Program-made: the position numbers and the translations under genes
The notes under the pieces: generated by a model
What the model was told of the DNA's origin: nothing
The model's input: the letters and a program-made list of their open reading frames with translations, nothing else
Database searches by the model: none
Shown here: piece after piece, positions 1 to 5,071 of the stretch
How the letters are laid out: the number at the start of each line of letters is the position of its first letter
Numbering within the stretch: the stretch's first letter is position 1
Source of the DNA: Thermoplasmata archaeon
Lineage (GTDB): Archaea > Thermoplasmatota > Thermoplasmata > Thermoplasmatales > Thermoplasmataceae
DNA length: 6,401 bases
Assembly: GCA_021797055.1 (NCBI GenBank)
Contig: JAKAAI010000102.1
Coordinates: 1-6,401, forward strand
Direction: 5' to 3'

Positions 1-319
1 CGGGCGTTATGATGATCCTGTTGGAAAGGAACGGTGAATTGAGGAGCTTTTTCAGGTCGGTGTCGAGATCACCCTGCACATGCACCTCTATGCCCAAAAA
101 TGGTTTACTGGATCCGCTCCTGAATCCAATACAGTCAATGCGCCCATCTGCAACAGTATATTCATCATCGCATTGGAAGCCGTAACTCTCGAGAATCCTG
201 CACACATCATTTTTAATACTTTCATGGTTGCTGGACATGACTCCATAATGTTTTCCGGCTGAAAATAGTTTTTCTGATAAGTCATCCCAGGGAGAATCGG
301 CCAGTTTACAGACTTTCAA
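1..319 (-). CDS. Partial PD-(D/E)XK nuclease-like hypothetical protein (3' end outside window)
   Basis: An open minus-strand frame runs off the left edge; only the N-terminal part is visible. From the internal ATG at 238 it encodes 79 codons that include DGRIDCIGF, then GIEVHVQGDLDTDLKKL, then a hydrophobic strand NRIIITP. An aspartate after a strand, followed about 17 residues later by E-x-H on a strand and a helix rich in D/K, fits the core of PD-(D/E)XK restriction-endonuclease-like folds, with histidine where lysine is usual. This is pattern reading; no named family is claimed. The start is uncertain. The frame stays protein-like upstream (for example SPWDDLSEKLFSAGKHYGV), and a TATA-like AATACTTATG sits about 25 bases before a TTG at 319, so I extend to 319. 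GTG at 328 and ATG at 238 are alternatives. The frame closes at a TAG just upstream (359-357). Its neighbours, a recombinase and an R-M operon, suit a defence role, but this is inference. Confidence 0.6.
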   Translation of the reverse strand, partial: MKVCKLADSPWDDLSEKLFSAGKHYGVMSSNHESIKNDVCRILESYGFQCDDEYTVADGRIDCIGFRSGSSKPFLGIEVHVQGDLDTDLKKLLNSPFLSNRIIITP

Positions 320-359
320 GTGCCGCACTGTTGGGAACCATAAGTATTGACTGCAGAAC

Positions 360-465
360 TATGCCTTCAGTTGTAACTCTTTAAGGATTCTATAAATGCA
401 TGGACGGGATCAGAGAAATGTTCCAGAGGGGGTATCCTTTATAAATACACAACTTTCGGAACGCT
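360..465. other. Divergent intergenic region
   Basis: This spacer lies between the minus-strand partial gene and the small plus-strand gene at 466. It contains two AT-rich TATA-like elements: CTATAAATGC around 390-399, which also reads as GCATTTATAG on the minus strand and could serve the leftward gene, and the much better element at 438-447. I see no coding frame or RNA gene in it. Confidence 0.4.
438..447 (+). promoter_or_regulatory. Archaeal TATA box for the small gene at 466
   Basis: TTTATAAATA is a near-consensus archaeal TATA element. Its centre is about 23-24 bases before the ATG at 466, the spacing expected if transcription starts at or next to the A of the ATG (leaderless). There is no purine-rich ribosome binding site before the ATG. 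Confidence 0.65.
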
Positions 466-661
466 ATGAAAATGGATTTTCAGTATATTCGATTACATGA
501 AGATTTAGAGTGGGGCTATTCCAGCCTTAACTCTAATATAGACAGGCTAGAGATCGTATTCAGGATCAACCCTATACGACAGACCATTTTACGTTGTTCT
601 TCCTAAGGAATCCTTAGACGGAAAACCTAAGAAAGTTCAAGTTTGTATTGAATTCGAATAA
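466..661 (+). pseudogene. Small hypothetical gene with an apparent frameshift
   Basis: Starting at the ATG 466, directly downstream of a strong TATA box, frame 1 encodes 46 residues beginning MKMDFQYIRLHEDLEWGYSS and ends at a TAA at 604-606. Its last residues after about position 576 look random. The overlapping frame 2 opens after a stop at 548-550, has no start codon, and from 575 encodes YDRPFYVVLPKESLDGKPKK and then VQVCIEFE, ending at TAA 659-661. Joining the frames by skipping one base near 574 gives a coherent product of about 64 residues rich in alternating beta-strand pattern. I therefore read this as one gene broken by a single-base insertion, though a sequencing error or programmed frameshift could also explain it. 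I do not recognise the family. Alternative: an intact 46-residue peptide gene, 466-606. Confidence 0.42.
603..617. repeat. Perfect 15-base palindrome inside the small gene
   Basis: CTAAGGA, a single central A, then TCCTTAG form perfect 7-base inverted arms. It overlaps the frame 1 stop codon of the small gene and lies inside the frame 2 coding part. Too short to call a terminator, and no T-run follows. Confidence 0.4.
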
Positions 662-679
662 TCTCAGGTGATAGACCAA

Positions 680-704
680 GTTAACTTTTGTGGTAAAACT
701 TAAC
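680..704. repeat. Imperfect dyad upstream of integrase promoter (operator or recombinase site candidate)
   Basis: GTTAACTTTT and AAAACTTAAC are 10-base arms that pair at 9 of 10 positions around a 5-base centre (GTGGT). The dyad ends about 5 bases before the TATA-like element at 709-717. A third copy, GTTAAGTTTTG, lies at 766-776, just before the integrase start codon. Together the right arm plus GC (695-706) and 764-775 make a perfect 12-base inverted pair. Such an arrangement fits a repressor operator or arm-type recombinase binding sites; which one cannot be told from sequence. Confidence 0.5.
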
Positions 705-708
705 GCCC

Positions 709-717
709 CTTATATAC
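709..717 (+). promoter_or_regulatory. TATA-like element, possible integrase promoter
   Basis: CTTATATAC directly follows the dyad, and a second AT-rich stretch, ATATATG, lies at 719-725. Transcription from it would start near 735-740 and give a leader of about 60 bases before the TTG at 797, so unlike its neighbours the integrase would not be leaderless. The half-site at 766-776 would sit within that leader. Confidence 0.35.
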
Positions 718-763
718 CATATATGTGTGGCCATGCCACCCTTGGAACGAATCTCGATGAAAA

Positions 764-776
764 GCGTTAAGTTTTG
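764..776. repeat. Third copy of the dyad half-site before the integrase
   Basis: GCGTTAAGTTTTG; bases 764-775 are the exact inverse of 695-706, and 766-776 match the left arm at 680-690 at 10 of 11 positions. A related hexamer CTTAAC recurs at 784-789, seven bases before the TTG start codon. Confidence 0.45.
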
Positions 777-796
777 ACGGTATCTTAACAGTAGCA

Positions 797-1357
797 TTGA
801 GGCCAATAGTAAGATCTTCAGAGAAGTTTCAGGTTAGGATCCTCAGACCTGTTGAGTTTGAAACTCTAAGAGATGCAATGGATCCAAACACCAGGAGGAT
901 ATGCACATCCCTGCTGTTGACGGGAATGAGATATGCAGAACTGCAGAGATTCAGGGAGAATCCAGACTGGCTTGACGGGAAATTCATTTACCTTCCCCGT
1001 GGATCCATGCTGAAGGCAAGGGCAAAGCAGAGGGAAAGAGCAATAAGACTGTCAGATATGGGCAAAACACTGCTTCCGGATCTGTTCCAGGTACCGCACC
1101 CATTGCCTGATCTCCCCGCTATAGACATGAAGCTCAGGAGGCTCTCAAAAAGGATCCTCGAAGGAGTTCCCATAAACAACAAGTCTTTTAGGAAGACATG
1201 GGAATCATGGTTAGTGTTCTATTATCCGAACAAGGCACTGCAGATAGCATTAAGTCAGGGGCACACAACAACAACACAGTATGAGCATTATCTGAATATT
1301 CCGTTTGAAGAGGATGACAGAAAAGAGATGAGGAAATGGGTAGAGGGGTGGATATGA
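797..1357 (+). CDS. Tyrosine recombinase/integrase, catalytic domain only (archaeal type)
   Basis: The 186-residue product is the catalytic domain of a tyrosine recombinase, an enzyme that cuts and rejoins DNA at attachment sites through a 3'-phosphotyrosyl link. Visible active-site elements are R45 in LLTGMRYAEL, K129-x-x-R132 in NNKSFRKTWESW, H156 in LSQGHTTTT, and the nucleophile Y165 in QYEHYLN, nine residues after the histidine as usual. The K-x-x-R form instead of H-x-x-R is known in archaeal virus and plasmid integrases. K73 or K77 may supply the beta-hairpin lysine. The N-terminal SAM-like core-binding domain of ordinary integrases is absent: residues 1-15 run straight into the catalytic fold at RILRPVEFETL. 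No ATG exists in frame between the upstream stop (758-760) and 797, so TTG 797 is the likely start. The protein could be a natural single-domain form or an N-terminally truncated remnant. It probably moved, or once moved, this island. Confidence 0.85.
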   Translation: MRPIVRSSEKFQVRILRPVEFETLRDAMDPNTRRICTSLLLTGMRYAELQRFRENPDWLDGKFIYLPRGSMLKARAKQRERAIRLSDMGKTLLPDLFQVPHPLPDLPAIDMKLRRLSKRILEGVPINNKSFRKTWESWLVFYYPNKALQIALSQGHTTTTQYEHYLNIPFEEDDRKEMRKWVEGWI

Positions 1358-1514
1358 GTTTTTGGCCGAGATAATACAAAATTGCAGTGATATCTGAAGT
1401 AAGAAAATTCATAAATGGATACACACAGTCCACAAATTTGAGGGAGCGAGGGTAGGTGGAAATCAGGAAGCATACAATGATTATTGGTTCTCCTTGCTGG
1501 AATGGATGAGGATG
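1358..1514. other. Convergent spacer between integrase and membrane-protein gene
   Basis: The two genes end towards each other here. A short GTTTTTGG run right after the integrase stop is the only terminator-like sequence on the plus strand; none is evident for the minus-strand gene. I see no gene, tRNA or convincing repeat. Confidence 0.35.
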
Positions 1515-2231
1515 CTAATCCATTGAATCGTAATCACTGTCAAATAGAACTTTAAAATGGGGATATTTTTCAAGTTTCTCGATTATCTGGTGCATATAAG
1601 ATCTCATTTCTTTCCTTCTTTTATCCACCTTGTGTTTCGTCTCTTTAACTTGCTTTATAATATTGTTCAATAAAAATAAGATGGAAATTAATACAATCAC
1701 CATTCCTAACTCTATCTGATTTGTACCGTTGATACGGATTACTGGGGAATTTTCAGCTATTCCTATTAATATGTCAGCGATCCCGCCAGGGAATATAATA
1801 ACAAAAGCAAATTCAGAAAGCTCACTAAATGCTGATTTTATAGATTTTATAAGGTTTTCTTCGTATATCGGTTTATAACTGTCAATAATATAAAACGCAC
1901 CTTCGTTTTTTTCACCATCTTTGACATTCCTCCATACCTCAACGCCAATGATCCTCTGCATTTTTGCGATAACGCTGAAAACTGCATAAAAAACCAGACC
2001 TAGAGAGAAGCATGTCGCAATTATTAGCGAACTGCTAAAAAGAAAAAGACTGAAGCCGTACTCAACGGAGGAGGTAATTGCAGAAAGTATGGTAAATAGA
2101 CTTGACAGAATAGCTGGAGCGAATTTACCTAAAACATCCATATAAACGTTTATTCTATCGTTGCGGCTATCATATCCTAAAATGGAATCAGATAGTTTAT
2201 TGACCGAATTTTCGTTGTACCATTCCTTCAT
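1515..2231 (-). CDS. Hypothetical membrane protein with about four transmembrane helices
   Basis: The 238-residue product is not recognised. Hydrophobic segments lie near residues 37-57, 66-89, 140-158 and 173-193. The segment around residue 90-139, between helices 2 and 3, and the C-terminal tail (about 194-238) are rich in Lys/Arg, including KHKVDKRRKEMR, so by the positive-inside rule the N-terminus, the middle loop and the tail face the cytoplasm. The short loop around ENSPVIRINGTNQ would be outside and carries an N-G-T glycosylation sequon. The tail is charged and helix-prone, possibly a short coiled coil. The ATG at 2231 lacks a ribosome binding site, but an AT-rich element sits about 29 bases upstream. 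It is divergent from the 2331 gene across 99 bases. Its base composition is visibly more AT-rich than the integrase or Mod genes, suggesting a separate origin. A membrane-acting effector is possible only by context. Confidence 0.75.
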   Translation of the reverse strand: MKEWYNENSVNKLSDSILGYDSRNDRINVYMDVLGKFAPAILSSLFTILSAITSSVEYGFSLFLFSSSLIIATCFSLGLVFYAVFSVIAKMQRIIGVEVWRNVKDGEKNEGAFYIIDSYKPIYEENLIKSIKSAFSELSEFAFVIIFPGGIADILIGIAENSPVIRINGTNQIELGMVIVLISILFLLNNIIKQVKETKHKVDKRRKEMRSYMHQIIEKLEKYPHFKVLFDSDYDSMD

Positions 2232-2254
2232 TGATATATACAGACAACACTTTC

Positions 2255-2265
2255 ATTTTTATTTT
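2255..2265 (-). promoter_or_regulatory. AT-rich promoter element of the membrane-protein gene
   Basis: On the minus strand this reads AAAATAAAAAT, centred about 29 bases before the ATG at 2231, which fits a leaderless or very short-leader archaeal transcript. A second AT-rich stretch, TATATATCA, lies directly against the ATG and is too close to drive this start. Confidence 0.35.
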
Positions 2266-2302
2266 CCGTTAGCATTAATTGCCATCATCTGTGGCCGAAC
2301 AA

Positions 2303-2310
2303 TTTAAATA
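2303..2310 (+). promoter_or_regulatory. Archaeal TATA box of the 148-residue protein gene
   Basis: TTTAAATA is preceded by the purine-containing GAACAA, where a BRE would lie. Its centre is 24-25 bases before the ATG at 2331, so the message is probably leaderless. The 99-base gap holds both this promoter and that of the divergent membrane-protein gene. Confidence 0.65.
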
Positions 2311-2330
2311 TGTTACGATGTTCGTAAAAC

Positions 2331-2777
2331 ATGGTATTGAAAGCTGTTTTTTTCCCACATAATGGAGAAGAATTTGAAGATGAATACGATCTCCGAGACT
2401 GGCTTGGACATGACCTGAAGAAATATCGAAGGGGAGGCTATCACCTTATGGAACCTTCCGGGCTCGGGCAGCTTGAGGAAGGCTCATTGGTTTTCTTTCA
2501 CAAAAACAATTACGTTGTTGGCTCTGCAGTAGTCGAAATGGGTCTGAGAGAGAGCAGTGAAGAGCAGAAATCTAGGTTTGGTGAAAAATACAAACACTTC
2601 GTAAAATTCGTGCCGGAATCTATATGGGCTTGGAACAGTGGTCAGTTCCTGACTGATTCGGAGGTTTATAATGTAATAGGTAAGCATCTCAGTCAGGGTT
2701 ATACTGTTATTGATGAATTAGAAGGACTTCTGAAGCTTTTTCAATTAGTGGCCAGGAAAGGACTCAGAATATTTTGA
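2331..2777 (+). CDS. Hypothetical 148-residue protein, weakly PUA/EVE-like
   Basis: A soluble, acidic-to-neutral protein with no signal peptide or membrane segment. The N-terminus has a hydrophobic strand (VLKAVFFPH) and a helix with DLRDWLGHDLKKYRRGGY. The central GSLVFFHKNNYVVGSAVVEMG (residues about 51-71) is a paired-strand motif of the kind seen in PUA-like and EVE domains, where a small beta-barrel binds modified bases. A later segment FVKFVPESIWAWNSG has strand character with aromatic residues. The remainder (about 108-145) is helical. The domain call rests on pattern only and could be wrong. The start is fixed by the TATA box. It is followed, after 288 bases with their own promoter, by the R-M operon, so it is a neighbour of, not a member of, that operon. 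If the domain call holds, it could sense the modification made by Mod. Confidence 0.7.
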   Translation: MVLKAVFFPHNGEEFEDEYDLRDWLGHDLKKYRRGGYHLMEPSGLGQLEEGSLVFFHKNNYVVGSAVVEMGLRESSEEQKSRFGEKYKHFVKFVPESIWAWNSGQFLTDSEVYNVIGKHLSQGYTVIDELEGLLKLFQLVARKGLRIF

Positions 2778-2890
2778 ATAGTTCCCCCTATTTCGATCGT
2801 TGCAAAGCATCGCATATCGTAAGTATGGTTATCCTCATAATAATATAGTATTTCCTGACTAAATATTAAGGTAATAAAAAAACCCCTAGA

Positions 2891-2905
2891 TTTCGGTGTC
2901 CGAAA
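2891..2905. repeat. Small perfect hairpin TTTCGG-TGT-CCGAAA
   Basis: Perfect 6-base arms around a 3-base loop, about 170 bases before Mod. It is flanked by A-rich sequence on both sides (AAAAAAACCCC before, AAAG after). It could be a transcript-end structure for the upstream gene or a protein-binding dyad. Confidence 0.4.
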
Positions 2906-2954
2906 AAGAGTTCTTTGCTGGACGTTCACATATGCAAGTGGAATCATCATTGAA

Positions 2955-2977
2955 AACCTAAAATATGTTCTTAGGTT
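2955..2977. repeat. Inverted repeat AACCTAA ... TTAGGTT upstream of Mod
   Basis: Perfect 7-base arms around a 9-base centre (AATATGTTC), 55 bases upstream of the promoter of the R-M operon. A dyad in this position is a candidate operator for control of R-M expression. Confidence 0.4.
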
Positions 2978-3029
2978 GCAATTAAGAAATTGGTCAAAAC
3001 TATGGCGACACTAAATCACGTTAGATGTG

Positions 3030-3044
3030 ATAAATACATAAAAG
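3030..3044 (+). promoter_or_regulatory. TATA region of the mod-res operon
   Basis: The AT-rich ATAAATACATAAAAG is centred 26-30 bases before the ATG at 3066, giving a leaderless transcript or one with a few untranslated bases. The sequence between it and the ATG, ending GTGTGAAGCA, has no good ribosome binding site. Confidence 0.55.
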
Positions 3045-3065
3045 TTCAACAAAGAGTGTGAAGCA

Positions 3066-5066
3066 ATGGAAGACAATGAAGATTTTGAAGAAACGGTTTT
3101 ACAGGAGAGAGCCAGACTTGGGAATGAAAGAAGAAAACAGAGAGATACTGCTAGGTTGGTCTGGGCTTCAAAACCAAGAAAAGAGCCATCTGCAAAAGAC
3201 CTTACGTTCCAAACTGCGGAGGTTGTTTATCCAAACAGTGCAACTGGAGCTCTGGGGAGCTTCTTTGGAATCGTAAAGCCCAGTTTGACGAGCACTCCTA
3301 ACAGAATGATATGGGGTGATAATTTACTCATAATGCAAGCATTGCTTTCACAAGGCTACGAAGGTCAGGTGGATCTTATTTACATTGACCCACCTTTCAA
3401 TACCGGGGAAAATTTTAATTTTCCAAATGATGTGAGAATTGGAAATAAGGAGTTCGAACTGGAACTGCCAATCAGTGAGCGGCTTGCCTATACTGATACT
3501 TGGGAAAGGGGCCTTGACTCATTTCTAGATATGCTATATCCAAGACTTCAACTCATGAAGAGGCTACTTAGCAATAAGGGAGCGATATACCTGCATTGTG
3601 ATCAGAATGCATCCCATTACATCAAAATTATTATGGACGAAATATTTGGAAAAGACAATTTCCGGAATGAAATTATTGTCAGGAGAATACACAAAAACAT
3701 TAGGGAAAGAGAGCGTGTTCCGTCACTTAATGTGGCTGTTGATTACATTCTATTTTACGCAAAATCGTCTGAACACTTGATTGAACCCGCCATAAAGGAA
3801 GTGAAGAAACCGGATAGATGGCACGCGTTAGATGCCCCCGGAATTCGAACAGGAATGGATTATGAACTGTTTGGTCACACACCCCCTCAGGGAAGGCATT
3901 GGCAGTGGACGAAGGACAGGGCTGAAGCAGCTATAGCTGAAGGCAATCTGAGGCCTAATCCAGGTACTGGTAAACCTGAATACTTCATCCCATCATCTGA
4001 TTATGCACTGAGGGACAGTCTATGGGATGATATTACCGCCTATTCCTTCACACAGGGATATCCCACTGAGAAAAAAGAAGAACTGCTGGAACTGATAATA
4101 AAGTCTTCATCCAGTGAGAACAGCCTCGTTGCAGATTTCTTCTGTGGGTCAGGCACAACAGCTGCAGTAGCAGAGAGATTGAAGCGCAGGTGGATTACCT
4201 CGGATTTGTCAAAAACTGCAATCCAGGTCACGAGGTCACGGCTAGTAAACCAAAGGGCAAATCCCTTCGTAATAGAGAATCTCGGGAACTATCAGCGCCA
4301 ACTCATCTACCTCCACGAGGTCAAGCTTCGAGAGATGTACAATATAATTCTTAAACTGTACGGTGCAATTCCAAGGGATGACAGGCCAGGCATAGGAATA
4401 AGCAGCACAGACAGGAACACCATAGTTTACGTGTGTGAACCGGACCGCCCCATGACAGCGAGGAAGGCTGTAGAACTTTCCAAGGACGCTTTAGCACTTG
4501 ACGGGCGAGGTTACAGAAACCTTGTAATCCTGGCATGGGACTATGACTACAATTACGACGAGGATCTCAGGAAACTAAGCTCAAACATGTATGCAAAAAT
4601 TGAATCGAAAATAATCCCCTCGGATGTGTATAAATATCTCAGAAGCACAAAGGTTGGGGATCTATCTCTTGCAGACAGGATTATATTTTACCAGAAGCCG
4701 TACGTTAAAGTTTCTGAACCGGAGGTGATTGACCAATCGGGGGATGAAGCTGTAGTTAAGATATCAATTGATCAGTATGTGGTGATGGACAACCCTATAA
4801 GAGATGAAGAGAAGAGGAAAGAAGCAGAGGAGCTTCTCAAACAGAATTATGCATATCTCATCGATTTCTGGTCCGTGGACTGGGATTATGACTCTATAAC
4901 TTTCAAGAGCATGTGGCAGGCAATCAGGAACCGCAAGTCCAAAGATCCGGTGATTACAACGGCCGATTTCAGGGTCAAAAGAGGAAGAGAATATAATATA
5001 GCAATCAGGGTTGTTGACGTTTTTGGCAACGATGCATCCGCTTCCAGAAAGATCAATGTGAGGTAG
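3066..5066 (+). CDS. mod: Type III-like DNA adenine-N6 methyltransferase (Mod subunit)
   Basis: This 666-residue enzyme should transfer a methyl group from S-adenosylmethionine to N6 of adenine in a specific site. The catalytic motif IV is DPPFNTG (residues 108-114), preceded by NRMIWGDNLLIMQALL. The SAM-binding motif I is ADFFCGSGTTAAVAE (356-370), followed by the acidic motif II residue D380. Motif IV before motif I makes it a beta-class enzyme. Between them, about residues 195-350, lies the probable target-recognition region, with the family's conserved RDSLWDDI near 316-323. Beyond about residue 440 is a long C-terminal region with WDYD twice (491-494 and 606-609) and a final FRVKRGREYNIAIRVVDVFG, a beta-rich ending I associate with the archaeal/bacterial Mod proteins paired with Res helicases. 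At 666 residues it is typical in length. It stops 5 bases before the res ATG, so the two are one operon. Confidence 0.9.
   Translation: MEDNEDFEETVLQERARLGNERRKQRDTARLVWASKPRKEPSAKDLTFQTAEVVYPNSATGALGSFFGIVKPSLTSTPNRMIWGDNLLIMQALLSQGYEGQVDLIYIDPPFNTGENFNFPNDVRIGNKEFELELPISERLAYTDTWERGLDSFLDMLYPRLQLMKRLLSNKGAIYLHCDQNASHYIKIIMDEIFGKDNFRNEIIVRRIHKNIRERERVPSLNVAVDYILFYAKSSEHLIEPAIKEVKKPDRWHALDAPGIRTGMDYELFGHTPPQGRHWQWTKDRAEAAIAEGNLRPNPGTGKPEYFIPSSDYALRDSLWDDITAYSFTQGYPTEKKEELLELIIKSSSSENSLVADFFCGSGTTAAVAERLKRRWITSDLSKTAIQVTRSRLVNQRANPFVIENLGNYQRQLIYLHEVKLREMYNIILKLYGAIPRDDRPGIGISSTDRNTIVYVCEPDRPMTARKAVELSKDALALDGRGYRNLVILAWDYDYNYDEDLRKLSSNMYAKIESKIIPSDVYKYLRSTKVGDLSLADRIIFYQKPYVKVSEPEVIDQSGDEAVVKISIDQYVVMDNPIRDEEKRKEAEELLKQNYAYLIDFWSVDWDYDSITFKSMWQAIRNRKSKDPVITTADFRVKRGREYNIAIRVVDVFGNDASASRKINVR
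5057..5066 (+). promoter_or_regulatory. Ribosome binding site of res inside the end of mod
   Basis: GTGAGGTAG contains GAGGT, complementary to the archaeal 16S 3' end, with about 7 bases to the ATG at 5072. It overlaps the mod stop codon, which supports translational coupling and fixes the res start. The promoter-proximal genes here lack such a site, as expected for leaderless starts versus internal operon genes. Confidence 0.65.
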
Positions 5067-5071
5067 ACATT

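Larger units (their letters stand above)
662..796. other. Non-coding region upstream of the integrase
   Basis: The stretch holds an imperfect dyad, a TATA-like element and an extra half-site copy (listed separately). The only leaderless-type reading frame is a 14-codon ORF at 733-777, which I do not consider a gene. There is no tRNA gene here that could be the recombinase's attachment site. Confidence 0.4.
2778..3065. other. Non-coding region before the R-M operon
   Basis: It contains an A-run at about 2875-2881, two inverted repeats (2891-2905 and 2955-2977) and the operon promoter. Bases 2785-2856 read as 24 plausible codons ending YGYPHNNIVFPD, but with no start codon. I see no gene or tRNA. 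Confidence 0.4.

Noticed and set aside
80..285. Short ORFs of 60 and 65 codons on both strands
   Set aside because: Both overlap the more protein-like minus-strand frame that contains the DGRID and GIEVH motifs and runs off the left edge; they are shadows.
741..755. GGAACGAATCTC resembling a tRNA T-arm, as a possible attachment site
   Set aside because: The T-loop consensus does not match and no acceptor, D or anticodon stem can be drawn around it.
733..777. 14-codon ORF with ATG about 20 bases after a TATA-like element, before the integrase
   Set aside because: Too short, with a composition that says nothing; it continues after its stop into another plausible-looking short frame, which is probably a shadow of the integrase start.
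2785..2856. 24 codons ending YGYPHNNIVFPD, as a possible remnant of a gene
   Set aside because: No start codon, a stop directly upstream, and too short to separate from chance.
2741..2950. 69-codon minus-strand ORF between the 148-residue protein gene and mod
   Set aside because: It overlaps the end of the plus-strand gene, has no promoter, and its composition looks random; it also spans the hairpin at 2891-2905.
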